NCBI RefSeq assembly: GCF_018131005.1
Contig: NZ_JAFCJK010000016.1
Span: 26,574-90,573 of the forward strand
Length of the DNA stretch: 64,000 nt
From: Bradyrhizobium lablabi
GTDB lineage: Bacteria > Pseudomonadota > Alphaproteobacteria > Rhizobiales > Xanthobacteraceae
Direction: 5' to 3'
Shown: positions 40,227 through 49,900 of the stretch, one piece after another
How positions within the stretch are numbered: the first letter of the stretch is position 1
Layout: the number at the start of each line of letters is the position of its first letter
The notes under the pieces: generated by a model
Told to the model about the DNA's origin: nothing
Database searches by the model: none
Seen by the model: only the letters and a program-made list of their open reading frames with translations
Translations under genes and position numbers: made by a program

Positions 40227-42824
40227 TCAGTAATTCAGCGAGGTCTGGGCGAAAATGCCTTCGGCGCGTCCATCGCCGGCGAGGCGGAAGCGATACTGGA
40301 GCGTAATTTCCAAGAAGGAGGGTGGCGCGAGATATTTCGTCTCGCCGAACCAATAGCGCAACGACCCCCCGACGCCGGCCGAATACGCCTGAAACTTGGC
40401 AAACGAATCATCGTAGTTGGCCGCGACGACCACATGCGGGAAGAACACGAGCTTGCTGCTGATGGAGTCGAGGCGGAAGCTGCGACCAAAGCGTCCCTCG
40501 AAAATTCCGATCCATTGCTCTCGTTCCAGGTAACGATCAACTTCCGAGTAAATGTACCAGGTTGTCCAGCTGCTTTCGAGAACGCGCAGATCGGTGCCGA
40601 CCGTATACGAATAGAGCGCGCGGAGGAGCGTATCGTTGCGCGCAGCGTCGCCGCCGGCAAACAGCTTGTCGACCTCGAAGACCAGGTTTTGATCGGACAA
40701 CGGCTTCCAGCGCGCTCCGACCATTCCTTGCGTGGTTTGCGATCCCGTCGGCCCGCCACTTTGATCGTAGAGCGTCTCGAACAGTCTGCCGAACAGTTCG
40801 AAGATCGCACCATTGCGATAGCCGAAGCCTTCGGGCCGATAGTACAACTCGGTTCCAAGTTGCGAGGTATAGTTGCTCGGCACGCCGCCGCCGGTGATGA
40901 AGAATGGATTGGGTGCGGATCCAACCTTGCCATAGATGATTGAACTGTTGATTCCCCATTCACGTGAGAGGTTCGCAACGGTTCTTCGGGTCTCGAATAG
41001 TTTCTGATCGTCGATGTCAATTTTTCCATCCGCCTTGGCGTCGATACCCTGTTTCAAATAGGCGATGGCCTTCGCATTTTCGAAACGGCGCATGGCGGTA
41101 TAGCCCGCGTCAATCGCGGCGCGGGGGGGCAACTCACCCTTGGCCGAGGCACGATCGAACAGGCGTAGCGCCATCTCGTCGTTGCCAACGGCTGCGGCCA
41201 AATAGGCGAGATCGGCCTCCCTGACCGAGTTCAGTCTTCCGTGAGCGACCGCGTTGTCAAAGATCGAACGTGCTTCGGCCTTGTTGCCCAGATCGACCAT
41301 CAGGCTAATTGCGGCGCGCAGCGCTTCATCGCGCTGCTGATTGGTCGGCGCCAATCTTTCCGCCGTCCTGAAGGCGACGAGCGATTGCTGCTTTCGGCCG
41401 AGCGCCTGTAGCGCATAGGCCCGACGGATCGCCGTGTCGTAACTTACAGGCAGCGTATCAAGCGCGCGAAGCGCGCGCGCCGGCTCCTTCGCGGTCAACG
41501 CCGTGTCCGCTAGCGCCAGGCGGACGCCGCGCGCCTGCTCGCGCGGCAGACCCTTCTGCAACGCCAATTCCCAGTCGGACATCGCTTTACGATCCTGGTG
41601 CAATTGCTTTCGTGCGTAGCCTCGCTGTGCATAGACTTCAGGGGTGGCAGCACCGGAGTTGATCAGGCGGGTCGCCTCCGTTTCGACCTCTGCCGATCTG
41701 CCGGCCGCCGCGAGCACGTTGAGGAGAAGAAGATGGTTGGCTATCTCCTCCGGGTTGTTCTCGATTGCCTTACGCGCCTCCCGGATCGCGACCTCGTAAT
41801 CCTTGCGGCGGGCCGCCTGATAGGCCAGGTCGCCGGCCTTGTGGCTTTCAGCGATCTTGTCGATTGGCGTGGCGACGCTTCGGACGATGGGGGCTTGCAG
41901 GCTGCAGATGGTACCGCTCGCGTCTGTCCGGCAATCCTGGAGCGGAGCCGGCATGATTCTTCCATCGCCCGCCAGCGTGGCGGTATGGGCGGCCGCCGCA
42001 TCCGCATCACTGATGCGAATGATCACCTGCGGATCGGTTCTGGGATAGGCCGCGAGCAATTTTTGCGCGGCAACGAAATCCCCCGAGGCGAGCGCCGCAT
42101 CCGCCGCGATCAAGCTGATGTTCTTCGTTTCGCTCTCGGAGAGATTGGGCAGCGCGAGGGCAGCGTCGAAATCGTGAACGGCCTGCACTCGGTTGCCAAG
42201 CCTTTGATTGATGTAGGCACGCCAGATCAGGGGCACATAGTTGGAGGGGGCAAGCTTGCTTGCGTCAGTTGCTGTGGCCAGCGCATCCGACAGGCGGTCG
42301 TCGGCGAGCTGAGAACTCAGGAGCAGCAAGCGGTAGGATAGCTCATTGGGCCTGCGTTCGATCGCGGCGCGCGCCGCGCGTATCGCAGCCTTGGCGTCCC
42401 CCTGTTGCAGAGCCTTGTAGCCTTCCCCAGCGGAGGCTTGAGCCAGGTGTTGGCGGATGCTGGCCTGGCGTGATTTCAGCTCGTCATTGTCGGCGAAATC
42501 GGCCAGAGCTGTGGTCGTGACCTGCTGGGCCTTTGTGAGGTCGCCGGCGGCGATCAGCCCGTCGATCAAAAGCAGGCGCAGGCGAAGGATGTCGGGGCGG
42601 AGCGTGACCGCCTGGGTCGCATGATCGACCGCACCCCTGTAATCACCCTGGGCAAATAGCCGGTAGGCGGTATCCGCCGCAACATAGGCATCTCCCTCCA
42701 GCGGTGGACCGCTGTCGGGCGCCTGCGCCAGTGCGCGCGGACACAGCGCGGCCGCGAGCAAGAGCACAACCAGCGCCGCTCGCACCCCAGACCAGTCTGA
42801 TTCTTTGAAGTTCCAGACGCCCAT
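40227..42824 (-). CDS. NfrA-like TPR/outer-membrane protein
   Basis: An 865-residue exported protein. The signal peptide is at residues 1-34 (ending near RALAQ). Residues about 35-600 are TPR-like repeats. The last roughly 220 residues are barrel-like: SQLGTELYYRPEGFGYRNG, LVFEVDKLFAG and EITLQYRFRLAG, ending with Tyr, which is close to the usual aromatic C-terminus of outer-membrane barrels. This is the layout of NfrA (phage N4 adsorption protein A), an outer-membrane polysaccharide export/receptor protein. Here it may form a second outer-membrane exit or a bridge for EPS. NfrB is not nearby. Confidence 0.82.
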   Translation of the reverse strand: MGVWNFKESDWSGVRAALVVLLLAAALCPRALAQAPDSGPPLEGDAYVAADTAYRLFAQGDYRGAVDHATQAVTLRPDILRLRLLLIDGLIAAGDLTKAQQVTTTALADFADNDELKSRQASIRQHLAQASAGEGYKALQQGDAKAAIRAARAAIERRPNELSYRLLLLSSQLADDRLSDALATATDASKLAPSNYVPLIWRAYINQRLGNRVQAVHDFDAALALPNLSESETKNISLIAADAALASGDFVAAQKLLAAYPRTDPQVIIRISDADAAAAHTATLAGDGRIMPAPLQDCRTDASGTICSLQAPIVRSVATPIDKIAESHKAGDLAYQAARRKDYEVAIREARKAIENNPEEIANHLLLLNVLAAAGRSAEVETEATRLINSGAATPEVYAQRGYARKQLHQDRKAMSDWELALQKGLPREQARGVRLALADTALTAKEPARALRALDTLPVSYDTAIRRAYALQALGRKQQSLVAFRTAERLAPTNQQRDEALRAAISLMVDLGNKAEARSIFDNAVAHGRLNSVREADLAYLAAAVGNDEMALRLFDRASAKGELPPRAAIDAGYTAMRRFENAKAIAYLKQGIDAKADGKIDIDDQKLFETRRTVANLSREWGINSSIIYGKVGSAPNPFFITGGGVPSNYTSQLGTELYYRPEGFGYRNGAIFELFGRLFETLYDQSGGPTGSQTTQGMVGARWKPLSDQNLVFEVDKLFAGGDAARNDTLLRALYSYTVGTDLRVLESSWTTWYIYSEVDRYLEREQWIGIFEGRFGRSFRLDSISSKLVFFPHVVVAANYDDSFAKFQAYSAGVGGSLRYWFGETKYLAPPSFLEITLQYRFRLAGDGRAEGIFAQTSLNY

Positions 42825-43308
42825 GCCCCAGCGATATGCACAACCTGTTAATAGCGCTCAAATGTATCTGAGCCGGCAAATCGGGGGAACGGCAATTGCC
42901 CGAACGAGTGCCATTGCGAGGCCTGATGCTCTTCAATTTCTCAATTTTTCGTTCGCTGTGACGTTTTTGCTGCGCCCTTCGCCGGTCAAGCGATTCGCTC
43001 ACGCGTATTAACCAAATTGATCAACTTCGACGAGCTCGCGCAATGCGCGAGCATCCACAGGGCTCATCTTGCCACCCGCGATCGGCTCGCCGATTGCATC
43101 CGCACCGTTCGGACGTTTCACAGGGTATTCTGCGCCGAGATGGTACTAGCCAACCCCAAAGCCGGCGAATAACATCGATTCGACGTCACGCGTCTGCGGC
43201 TTCCTCGAATCGATCCTTGAGGACAACCGCCCGGCCCTCGCGGGCGAGGCGGTCATTTTCTTGGCTTGTCGGGCGCGTGCCTGACCGTGTTTGGCCGGAG
43301 GAACCGAC
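42825..43308. other. Intergenic region
   Basis: About 480 bases upstream of the NfrA-like gene and the small secreted protein. It should hold both promoters. Short frames on both strands lack start sites or motifs. I see no RNA or repeat. Confidence 0.5.
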
Positions 43309-43587
43309 ATGCGAGGCCTGTTTGCGATTACGATTGTTTCGACCATCCTGACGATGTCAGGGGCGGAGGCATTCCCGGCGATGGGCCAGCTCAGCTCGAT
43401 TGCGCCGGCGTCAGTTGTGACCGAGGTGAAGGTCGTCTGTGACGAGGGCGGTAATTGTTATCGCCCCCCGAAACGGCGTCCGGTTGCGACATGGGTCTAC
43501 GGTGACAACAATTTTGTCGGGCCTTATGTCGGTCCCGGCAATTACGGCAGCCCGCAATATCGCTATCGGTGGTGGCCATTCTGGTAG
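43309..43587 (+). CDS. Small secreted aromatic-rich protein
   Basis: A 92-residue exported protein. GGAGG lies 9 bases before the ATG at 43309. The signal peptide ends near SGAEAF. The mature part has a Cys pair (VVCDEGGNCY), a basic PPKRRP segment and an aromatic Gly-rich end (YGSPQYRYRWWPFW). No family is recognised. It overlaps no other gene but precedes a similar small secreted protein by 56 bases, and the two are probably on one transcript. Confidence 0.65.
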   Translation: MRGLFAITIVSTILTMSGAEAFPAMGQLSSIAPASVVTEVKVVCDEGGNCYRPPKRRPVATWVYGDNNFVGPYVGPGNYGSPQYRYRWWPFW

Positions 43588-43643
43588 CGATTGCTGGCGG
43601 TCACGCCGCAAATTGCCGGGCAGACGAGTTGAGGACGTTGGCG

Positions 43644-43892
43644 ATGCGTGCTGCGCGTGCGATCTGCTTGATGTTGGTCGCGATAGCCTGCAGTAGTTCG
43701 GTTGAGGCGGGTGAAAACCTCGCTCGCTTCAAGAACGGAAAACTGATCGTCGCTCAATCACACTGTGCAATGTGTCGCGATGAGCGCACCGCCTGCGTGA
43801 TCAAGTGCAACGGTTCCGGCACCTGCATCGGCAATTGCGACAACGACTATCAGCTTTGCGTGGAGCGGGCCTGCCGTTATCGGTGGTGGTAG
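43644..43892 (+). CDS. Small secreted cysteine-rich protein
   Basis: An 82-residue exported protein with a signal peptide (cleavage near SSSVEA) and six Cys in the mature part: SHCAMCRDERTACVIKC, then GTCIGNCDNDYQLC, VERACRYRWW. The spacing suggests disulfide or metal binding. The C-terminal aromatic end (YRWW) resembles that of the preceding small gene. AGGA is about 8 bases before the ATG. I know no family. Confidence 0.6.
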   Translation: MRAARAICLMLVAIACSSSVEAGENLARFKNGKLIVAQSHCAMCRDERTACVIKCNGSGTCIGNCDNDYQLCVERACRYRWW

Positions 43893-44022
43893 TGCGCAGC
43901 GAGAGCCCCTTGCCTGGAAGGATCGCTTTGATGACGGCGAAGTCGGACCAACCACGTCCTGCCGTCACGTCGCCGATCTCAACGGCCGTCCATGAGACGA
44001 CCTTCGCGAGAATCATTGCCCC

Positions 44023-44133
44023 CTAAGCGGTTCGATAGACGGCGACAGCCAAGAAGGCGATCGCGAACGCCATCGTAACGGTGACATTGGCCGATGCCGG
44101 CAAGCAATTGATGCAAGTGCCGATGATTGCCAT
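44023..44133 (-). CDS. Putative 36-residue hydrophobic protein
   Basis: An ATG on the minus strand starts 2 bases after the stop of the PEP-CTERM gene upstream (44136-44675), so it could be translationally coupled. The product starts MAIIGTCINCLPAS and continues with a hydrophobic helix (MAFAIAFLAVAVY) and an RTA end. It has a CxxC pair. No family is known. Given its small size it could be chance. Confidence 0.35.
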   Translation of the reverse strand: MAIIGTCINCLPASANVTVTMAFAIAFLAVAVYRTA

Positions 44134-44135
44134 GA

Positions 44136-44675
44136 TCAAGCGGCCTTCAGCACAGCGTTGTTGCGGCGGCGATAAGCAAGCAGCCCGATCGCGGCGAAAC
44201 CCGCGATCAGCATGGCCCAGGTGGAAGGCTCCGGCACCGCTGCGACGAAGGGGCCGTTGATCGTGAAATTGATGCTGGCCTCACCGTGCCCATAGGGGGT
44301 CGAATAGACATTCGCGCTGCTCGTGTAGACCGAGATGTAATCGGTTCCGTCCGGCACGCCCGTCGGGGCCTTTTCGTTCACGGTGAGCGTGTAGATTTGT
44401 CCGGCGGTGCCGGTCTGGATGTAGCCGCCGGTACCCAAATTGCTCGTTGTGATGAGGAAATTCTGCCCGTCCACATTGTTAATCTGGAGGCTGACAAAAT
44501 AGGGTGCAATATTACCGTTTAAGTTGTAGGCGGACGACAACGTCGACAGATTCAGGTCGAGCACGCCCGTACCGCCGCCAACAAAGGACAGATTGTAGAC
44601 GATGTCCGCTTTGGCAGGGGTAAGGCAAAGCAGTGAAGCGATGACCGCCGCGGCCGCCGATTTAAATCCGTTCAT
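44136..44675 (-). CDS. PEPxxWA-CTERM sorting domain protein
   Basis: A 179-residue exported protein, the second substrate on the minus strand. The signal peptide ends near TPAKAD. The body is Asn/Thr/Gly/Tyr-rich beta type (NLSFVGGGTGVLDLNL, DGTDYISVYTSSANVYST). The C-terminus is VPEPSTWAMLIAGF, AIGLLAYRRR. The start is ATG at 44675 with a weak site; upstream in-frame ATGs near 44705 and 44912 give no signal peptide at the N-terminus. No hairpin terminator follows, unlike the other substrates. Confidence 0.85.
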   Translation of the reverse strand: MNGFKSAAAAVIASLLCLTPAKADIVYNLSFVGGGTGVLDLNLSTLSSAYNLNGNIAPYFVSLQINNVDGQNFLITTSNLGTGGYIQTGTAGQIYTLTVNEKAPTGVPDGTDYISVYTSSANVYSTPYGHGEASINFTINGPFVAAVPEPSTWAMLIAGFAAIGLLAYRRRNNAVLKAA

Positions 44676-45378
44676 TATTTGATCCAATATTTCCAAAGAA
44701 TCCATTTCACGTGGATGTTTAGATTTATTTATATCGGCAGGCAACAAATTACTGACCGGTATTTCGCCGGTGCGCTGATTTTGACCACAAATGTTAATGT
44801 TCGTGGGGCGAGGCCGCGCGGAAATGGAAGTGATCTTTAGGACAGAGACCGCGGCGCTCAACCGATGTCGGAGCACTGAGCCTCCCTGTCGCGTGCCGGA
44901 AATTCCCGTCATCGATCAGGTGAGATTCGCGTGGGAGATTCCGCCCGCCAGGACATTGGGTAGCCATTGTTCCCTTCGGCTCCTTTTTGGCGTCATGGGT
45001 ATCGCGCCGGCAAGGCCGCTATTGGCAGTCGGCCGTGTCGCATCGATTTCATGTTGAAGATTGCCTGGGCGAAATATCATCAACGCCGCCCTCATTCTGC
45101 AATACGTCGTCAGTGATCCTGTTGAATTCCTCTTTCAGACCGAGGACGCACCAGCCCAGATTTGCGCGTTGCTTAAGCCAAGCGTTGTCCATGCGATCGG
45201 GTCAGCACTTTGCAACAGCAGGCTGATTTCGTAACTTTTTCGGCAACGTTTTAGGACTTCGAGCGATGCCTCATTCAAGCTGGCTCACAATTTTCAGCGC
45301 AATCATAAATCTCGGTGTGTGATCCCCTCCCACCAAGAGCTCCAACACCGGTCCATTTTTCCAGACTGGAGGAACGAG
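44676..45378. other. Intergenic region between PEP-CTERM and OpgC-like genes
   Basis: About 700 bases between divergent genes. Open frames on both strands have no recognisable motifs. I see no repeat, RNA or promoter that I would call with confidence. Confidence 0.5.
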
Positions 45379-46578
45379 GTGCGGGACCGAAAAACCACCT
45401 CTAAGCCATTGGCCGGCGAGCTGGCGGAGCTCAAAGGCACGGGTCGCGACCTGCGAATAGATGCCTTCCGAGGCACCGCGTTGTGGTGCATCTTTCTCGA
45501 CCATATTCCTAACAACGCCGGAAGTTGGCTGACGCTGCGGAACTACGGCTTCAGCGATGCAGCGGAAGTATTCATGTTCGTCTCGGGCGTAACCTGCGCG
45601 CTGGCCTACAGCAAGGTATGGCGCTGCGAGGGCTGGACCGCAGTGATCCGCCGGACACTGCGGCGAAGCTGGGATATCTACGTCGCATTTCTGCTGCTCA
45701 CGATCGCCTGCGCCATCTTGGTTCACCTCGCGGGCGGCGGCCGCCTCGCCGACGAGAGCAATACGCGCATTTTATTGGACGATCTGGGCGCGACGCTCGC
45801 GCACGTGGCGATACTGCAATACCGTCCCGTCAATACCGACGTGTTGCCGATCTTCGTGCTTCTTCATCTCTTGTTCGCGCCGTTGCTGTGGCTGCTGCTC
45901 CGACTGCCGAACGTGACGCTTGGCGCGTCGCTGGCGCTTTATGCGCTGGTGCAGGTCTTCGGCTGGAGCGTCCCGGCTTGGCCGAACGGCCACTGGGCCT
46001 TCAATCCGCTGGCCTGGCAGCTGCTGGTTGTGCTTGGCGCGTGGTGGATGCTCGAGGAAAAGAGAGTCCGGCCGTGGGTCACGTCACGCAAGGTGCTCGG
46101 ACTTGCCGTCCTGTATCTGCTCTTCAGCCTGGTCATCGCATTGAGCTGGCGCATCAAGCCGCTGGAAGTACTGATCCCGCAGATGCTGGAGAAGCCGCAC
46201 CAATTGGATAAATCGAATCTCGATCCATTGCGATTGCTGCATTTTTTGGCCATAGCGGTTTTGGCAGCATGGTTCGTGCCTCGCAATTGGCGAGGGCTGA
46301 CAACGCCGGTGATGCGCTGTGCGATCTGCTGTGGTCAGAACTCGCTGCCAATCTATTGCCTCGGCGTTCTGCTGGCGTTCGCCGGCCACATGGTGCTGTT
46401 CGACATTTCGGACGGGCTTGCGATGCAGATAGCGGTGAGTCTCGTTGGCATCGCAGCGATGATCGCGACCGCAACACTGCTGAACCTGATCAGTATCAAG
46501 CCCAGGCAGCAATCAGCAATAGAGGACACATTCCCAAGTGAAAAGCCGCAAACTATGATGTCCCACTCCATCGGCTGA
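45379..46578 (+). CDS. opgC: OpgC-like membrane acyltransferase/glucan succinyltransferase
   Basis: A 399-residue polytopic membrane protein with about 10 helices. The N-terminal block RDLRIDAFRGTALWCIFLDHIPN and RNYGFSDAAEVFMFVSG are the OpgC family marks. These enzymes transfer succinyl groups to osmoregulated periplasmic glucans. Start: GTG at 45379 has GGAGG 6 bases upstream, so it is preferred over GTG at 45319, which has no site. Context with EPS genes suggests it could modify an exported polymer instead. Confidence 0.85.
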   Translation: MRDRKTTSKPLAGELAELKGTGRDLRIDAFRGTALWCIFLDHIPNNAGSWLTLRNYGFSDAAEVFMFVSGVTCALAYSKVWRCEGWTAVIRRTLRRSWDIYVAFLLLTIACAILVHLAGGGRLADESNTRILLDDLGATLAHVAILQYRPVNTDVLPIFVLLHLLFAPLLWLLLRLPNVTLGASLALYALVQVFGWSVPAWPNGHWAFNPLAWQLLVVLGAWWMLEEKRVRPWVTSRKVLGLAVLYLLFSLVIALSWRIKPLEVLIPQMLEKPHQLDKSNLDPLRLLHFLAIAVLAAWFVPRNWRGLTTPVMRCAICCGQNSLPIYCLGVLLAFAGHMVLFDISDGLAMQIAVSLVGIAAMIATATLLNLISIKPRQQSAIEDTFPSEKPQTMMSHSIG

Positions 46579-46978
46579 GACCTGGCGGACGTCCGGTAAC
46601 GTGCTCGGATGAGCCGCGCTAGAGTAGAGGCAAGAACAGACGCGTTTGGGACGGCACAGCTGACGAAGGCGAAAGGCGATAGCCTTTTATAGCTCCGGGT
46701 CGCCCAGAAGGGCGCTGTAAGCGCAAGGGGCACCGCCAAACGGCCAGCGGGGCCTCGCGGGAATATTCCCCGGTCCGCACCAATCATCCGATCACACCGC
46801 GGCCTGCCAGGGGCGTTGGGGCGAAGGCAATGCTCGCCACTCCTGTGATCTCCCTCACAGCCAGAACGGAATTCCGTGCTATAAGACGGCGACCAAAGGG
46901 ACCGTCGTCAATGGCAAGCCAGGCACGGTACGGGGATTCCCTTCAGCCGATGCAACAAGGCATCGCGGGAGGCTCGCC
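46579..46978. other. Intergenic region upstream of regulator gene
   Basis: About 400 bases. A perfect 12-bp palindrome GGGAATATTCCC lies at 46759-46770. A minus-strand open frame (46353-46787) overlaps the previous gene and has no features. The promoter of the regulator should be here. Confidence 0.5.
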
Positions 46979-49900
46979 GTGTTAAACGACTCCCGGTCTG
47001 TCCTTGACGATGGCGGCGCGCGCGCGACGCTTGCAATCGGACCGTTCCGATTGGATGTCGATACGGCAACTCTCTATCGTGGCAACGATCCGCTACCCGT
47101 CGGCCGCCGCGCCGTCGCATTGCTCAGCGCGTTGGCGAAACGTCAAGGCTTGGTGGTTTCCAAAGACGAATTGATCCAAGCGGCTTGGTCAGGCTTGGTC
47201 GTCGAAGAAAGCAATTTGTCGGTCCAGATTGCGGCGCTGCGCAAAGCGCTTGCAGTCGAGCCGGGCGGAGAGAGTTGGATCGAAACCCTGCCGCGCCGTG
47301 GATATCGGTTCATCGGCCCGACCACGGTGAGTTCGCACGACAGCGCGATCGATGAAGAGAAGGCGCCCCCTGCCCAGGGAGCTAGGCTCGCCAATCCGTC
47401 CCCCGGTGCAGCCGGCGGCAGAGGTCCGGAGGGATCAATCGCCCGCAGGTCCCGCTGGCTCGTCGGGCGAAACGGCCCGCTGGCGACGCTGAACAAGGTC
47501 ACGCAGCGAATGCTCGCCGGCGACAGACAGGTCGTCTTCATCACCGGCGAGGCTGGTATCGGCAAGACCTCGTTCATCGCGATGGCGATGGAGCAGCTTT
47601 CCCGATATCGCGTCGAGACCCTGTGCGGATTCTGCACCGAGCGTTTCGGCACCAACGAGGCATTTCTCCCGCTGATCGATTCGCTGGCGACGCGTTGTCG
47701 CGGTCCGGACGGTTCGGCTGTCCTGGAGGCCGTGCGCGCCCATGCGCCGACCTGGCTGCTCCAGATGCCCGGTTTTCTCGATGTGGCGGACCGCGCCGCA
47801 TTCCGGAATGAGGTATTCGGGGCGACACGAGAACGGATGTTGCGCGAATTCTGCGATCTGGTCGAAGCGTTGAGTGTGGCTCGCCCGTGGGTCCTCGTTA
47901 TCGAGGATATGCATTGGAGCGACTTCCAGACGGTGGACGTCCTGTCGCGCTTCGCACACGGAGACCGCAAGGCTCGGGTGCTCGTTCTTGCGACCTATCG
48001 GGTTGGCGACAGCATCATGGGCGGACATCCGGTTCGCCGTCTGCATCAGGATTTGGAGATCCACGGGAGGTGCAGCGAGCTGCAACTCGATCGATTGTCC
48101 AGAACCGAGGTGGAGCACCACCTCGCCTTGCGTTTCCAGGACGGGAAGCTCGCTTCGGCGCTCTCCGGGCCGATGTTCGGGCGCACCCAGGGGCAGCCGT
48201 TGTTCATCGCCTCGCTGGTAGACTACCTGGTCAATCACGAGTCGATTGTAGAGATCGACGGCGCCTGGCGCCTCGGATCCGGAACCGCCCTATCCGAGGA
48301 CGTCGTGCCAAAAGATCTGATCAATATGATCACGCATCGGATCGATCGTCTGAGCGAGGACGAACAGCTGCTGCTCGAGGCGGCCAGCGTAGCGGGGAGC
48401 GATTGTGCCGCAGCCCTCGTGGCCGCCGGACTGTCGCGCGACACCGTGGAGACCGAGGAAGTCCTGGAAGGTCTTGCACGCAAGGATCACACGCTGGTGT
48501 CATCCGGCGTTTCTGAATGGCCCGACGGGACCTATTCCGGATCCTACGCGTTCCACCACATTCTCTATCAGAACGTGCTCTATCAACGGCTCACCCCGGC
48601 ACGCCGCCTCCAGATCCATCACCGCATGGGTGAGCGCCTCGAGCAGGGATATGCGGGCCGGACGGAAGACATTGCGGCTACGCTCGCGCTGCATTTCGAG
48701 CAGAGCCGTGATTTGCCGCGTGCGCTGCGTTACCTCAGCCTGGCCGCAGAAAATTCCGCGAAACGCCTCGGTCACGAACAGGCAACCGATTATCTGTCCC
48801 GCGCGCTCGGCATTCTCGATCGTCTGGGAACGACCGATCAGTATGGGCCGCGCACCAGTCTGTTGCGACAGCGCAGCTGGGCGCGGCGCTCGGCGGGGGA
48901 TCTTGCCGGCTCGGTTCGCGATCTCGAGGAGATGATCGTTTGCGCCGCGGACGCGGGACAGCTTCGCCATGAGGTCAACGGACTCCTGGCGGTGAGCCGG
49001 TTCTGCCTTCATGCCGACCGCCGCATGTGCCTTCATGCTTCCAGCGAAGCGCTCGCCAAGAGTGAAGCGCTTGAGGATGACGCCTTCAAGGCTTTGGTGC
49101 AGGGCAGCAGCGCCAGCATCAATCTCTGGCTGAAAGGCTGGCAGGAGCGGGATGCTGCACTTTGCGAGAAAGCGTTGCGCGTAACGGCTGACGCGCGCGA
49201 TCACGGCACGCTGATCCGGCGATACGGTATCGAGGGAATCCTCGAATGCTTACGTTCGCGTTACGAGGAATGCCGTCGTTCGGGAACCGATGGCAAGAAG
49301 CTCGCGCAGGAGGTCGGCGACGTCTACATCTTTGTGCTGTTCAACGTAATGGAGTCGACCGCGCTGATCCATCTCGGCCAATGGCGGCGATTGCAGCGAG
49401 AGACCGTCGCCGCGCTGGCGCTGGCGGAAAGAAACGCAAACCGCCCGGCGATCGCCCTGTGCAGCCTCACATTGGCGTGGCTCCACGTTGAGGCGATGGA
49501 TTTTCATGGTGCCCGCGACCTCTGCGAGTGCGTCGACCAAGCGGTGCTTGAAGAAAACCCCTTCGCTTTCTTCTTTCAGCGAGCCGTTCTTGCGAAGGCC
49601 TTCGTCGGCCTGAACGAGCCGCAGCATGCGCGCCAGCAGTTCGATGACGTCATGCAACGGCTGAATTCCGACGGCATCATGATGGATTACACGATCTACG
49701 CGCAGCTCCATCATTGTCTCTGCGAATACAGCCTTCAGGTCGGTGATATCGGACAGGCGCGGACATCGGCGACAAAGCTGTACGAGTACGTCGCGCCGGC
49801 GCCCGATCGCAATCATCTGGCGCAGGCGCACGCGCTGCTAACCCGGGTTGCGCTCGCTGCGGGCGATTTGGAGGAGGCAAGGGTGGAGCTCTCGCGCGCC

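Noticed and set aside
46353..46787. 144-residue minus-strand open frame
   Set aside because: It overlaps the OpgC-like gene and has a low-complexity translation without start signals.
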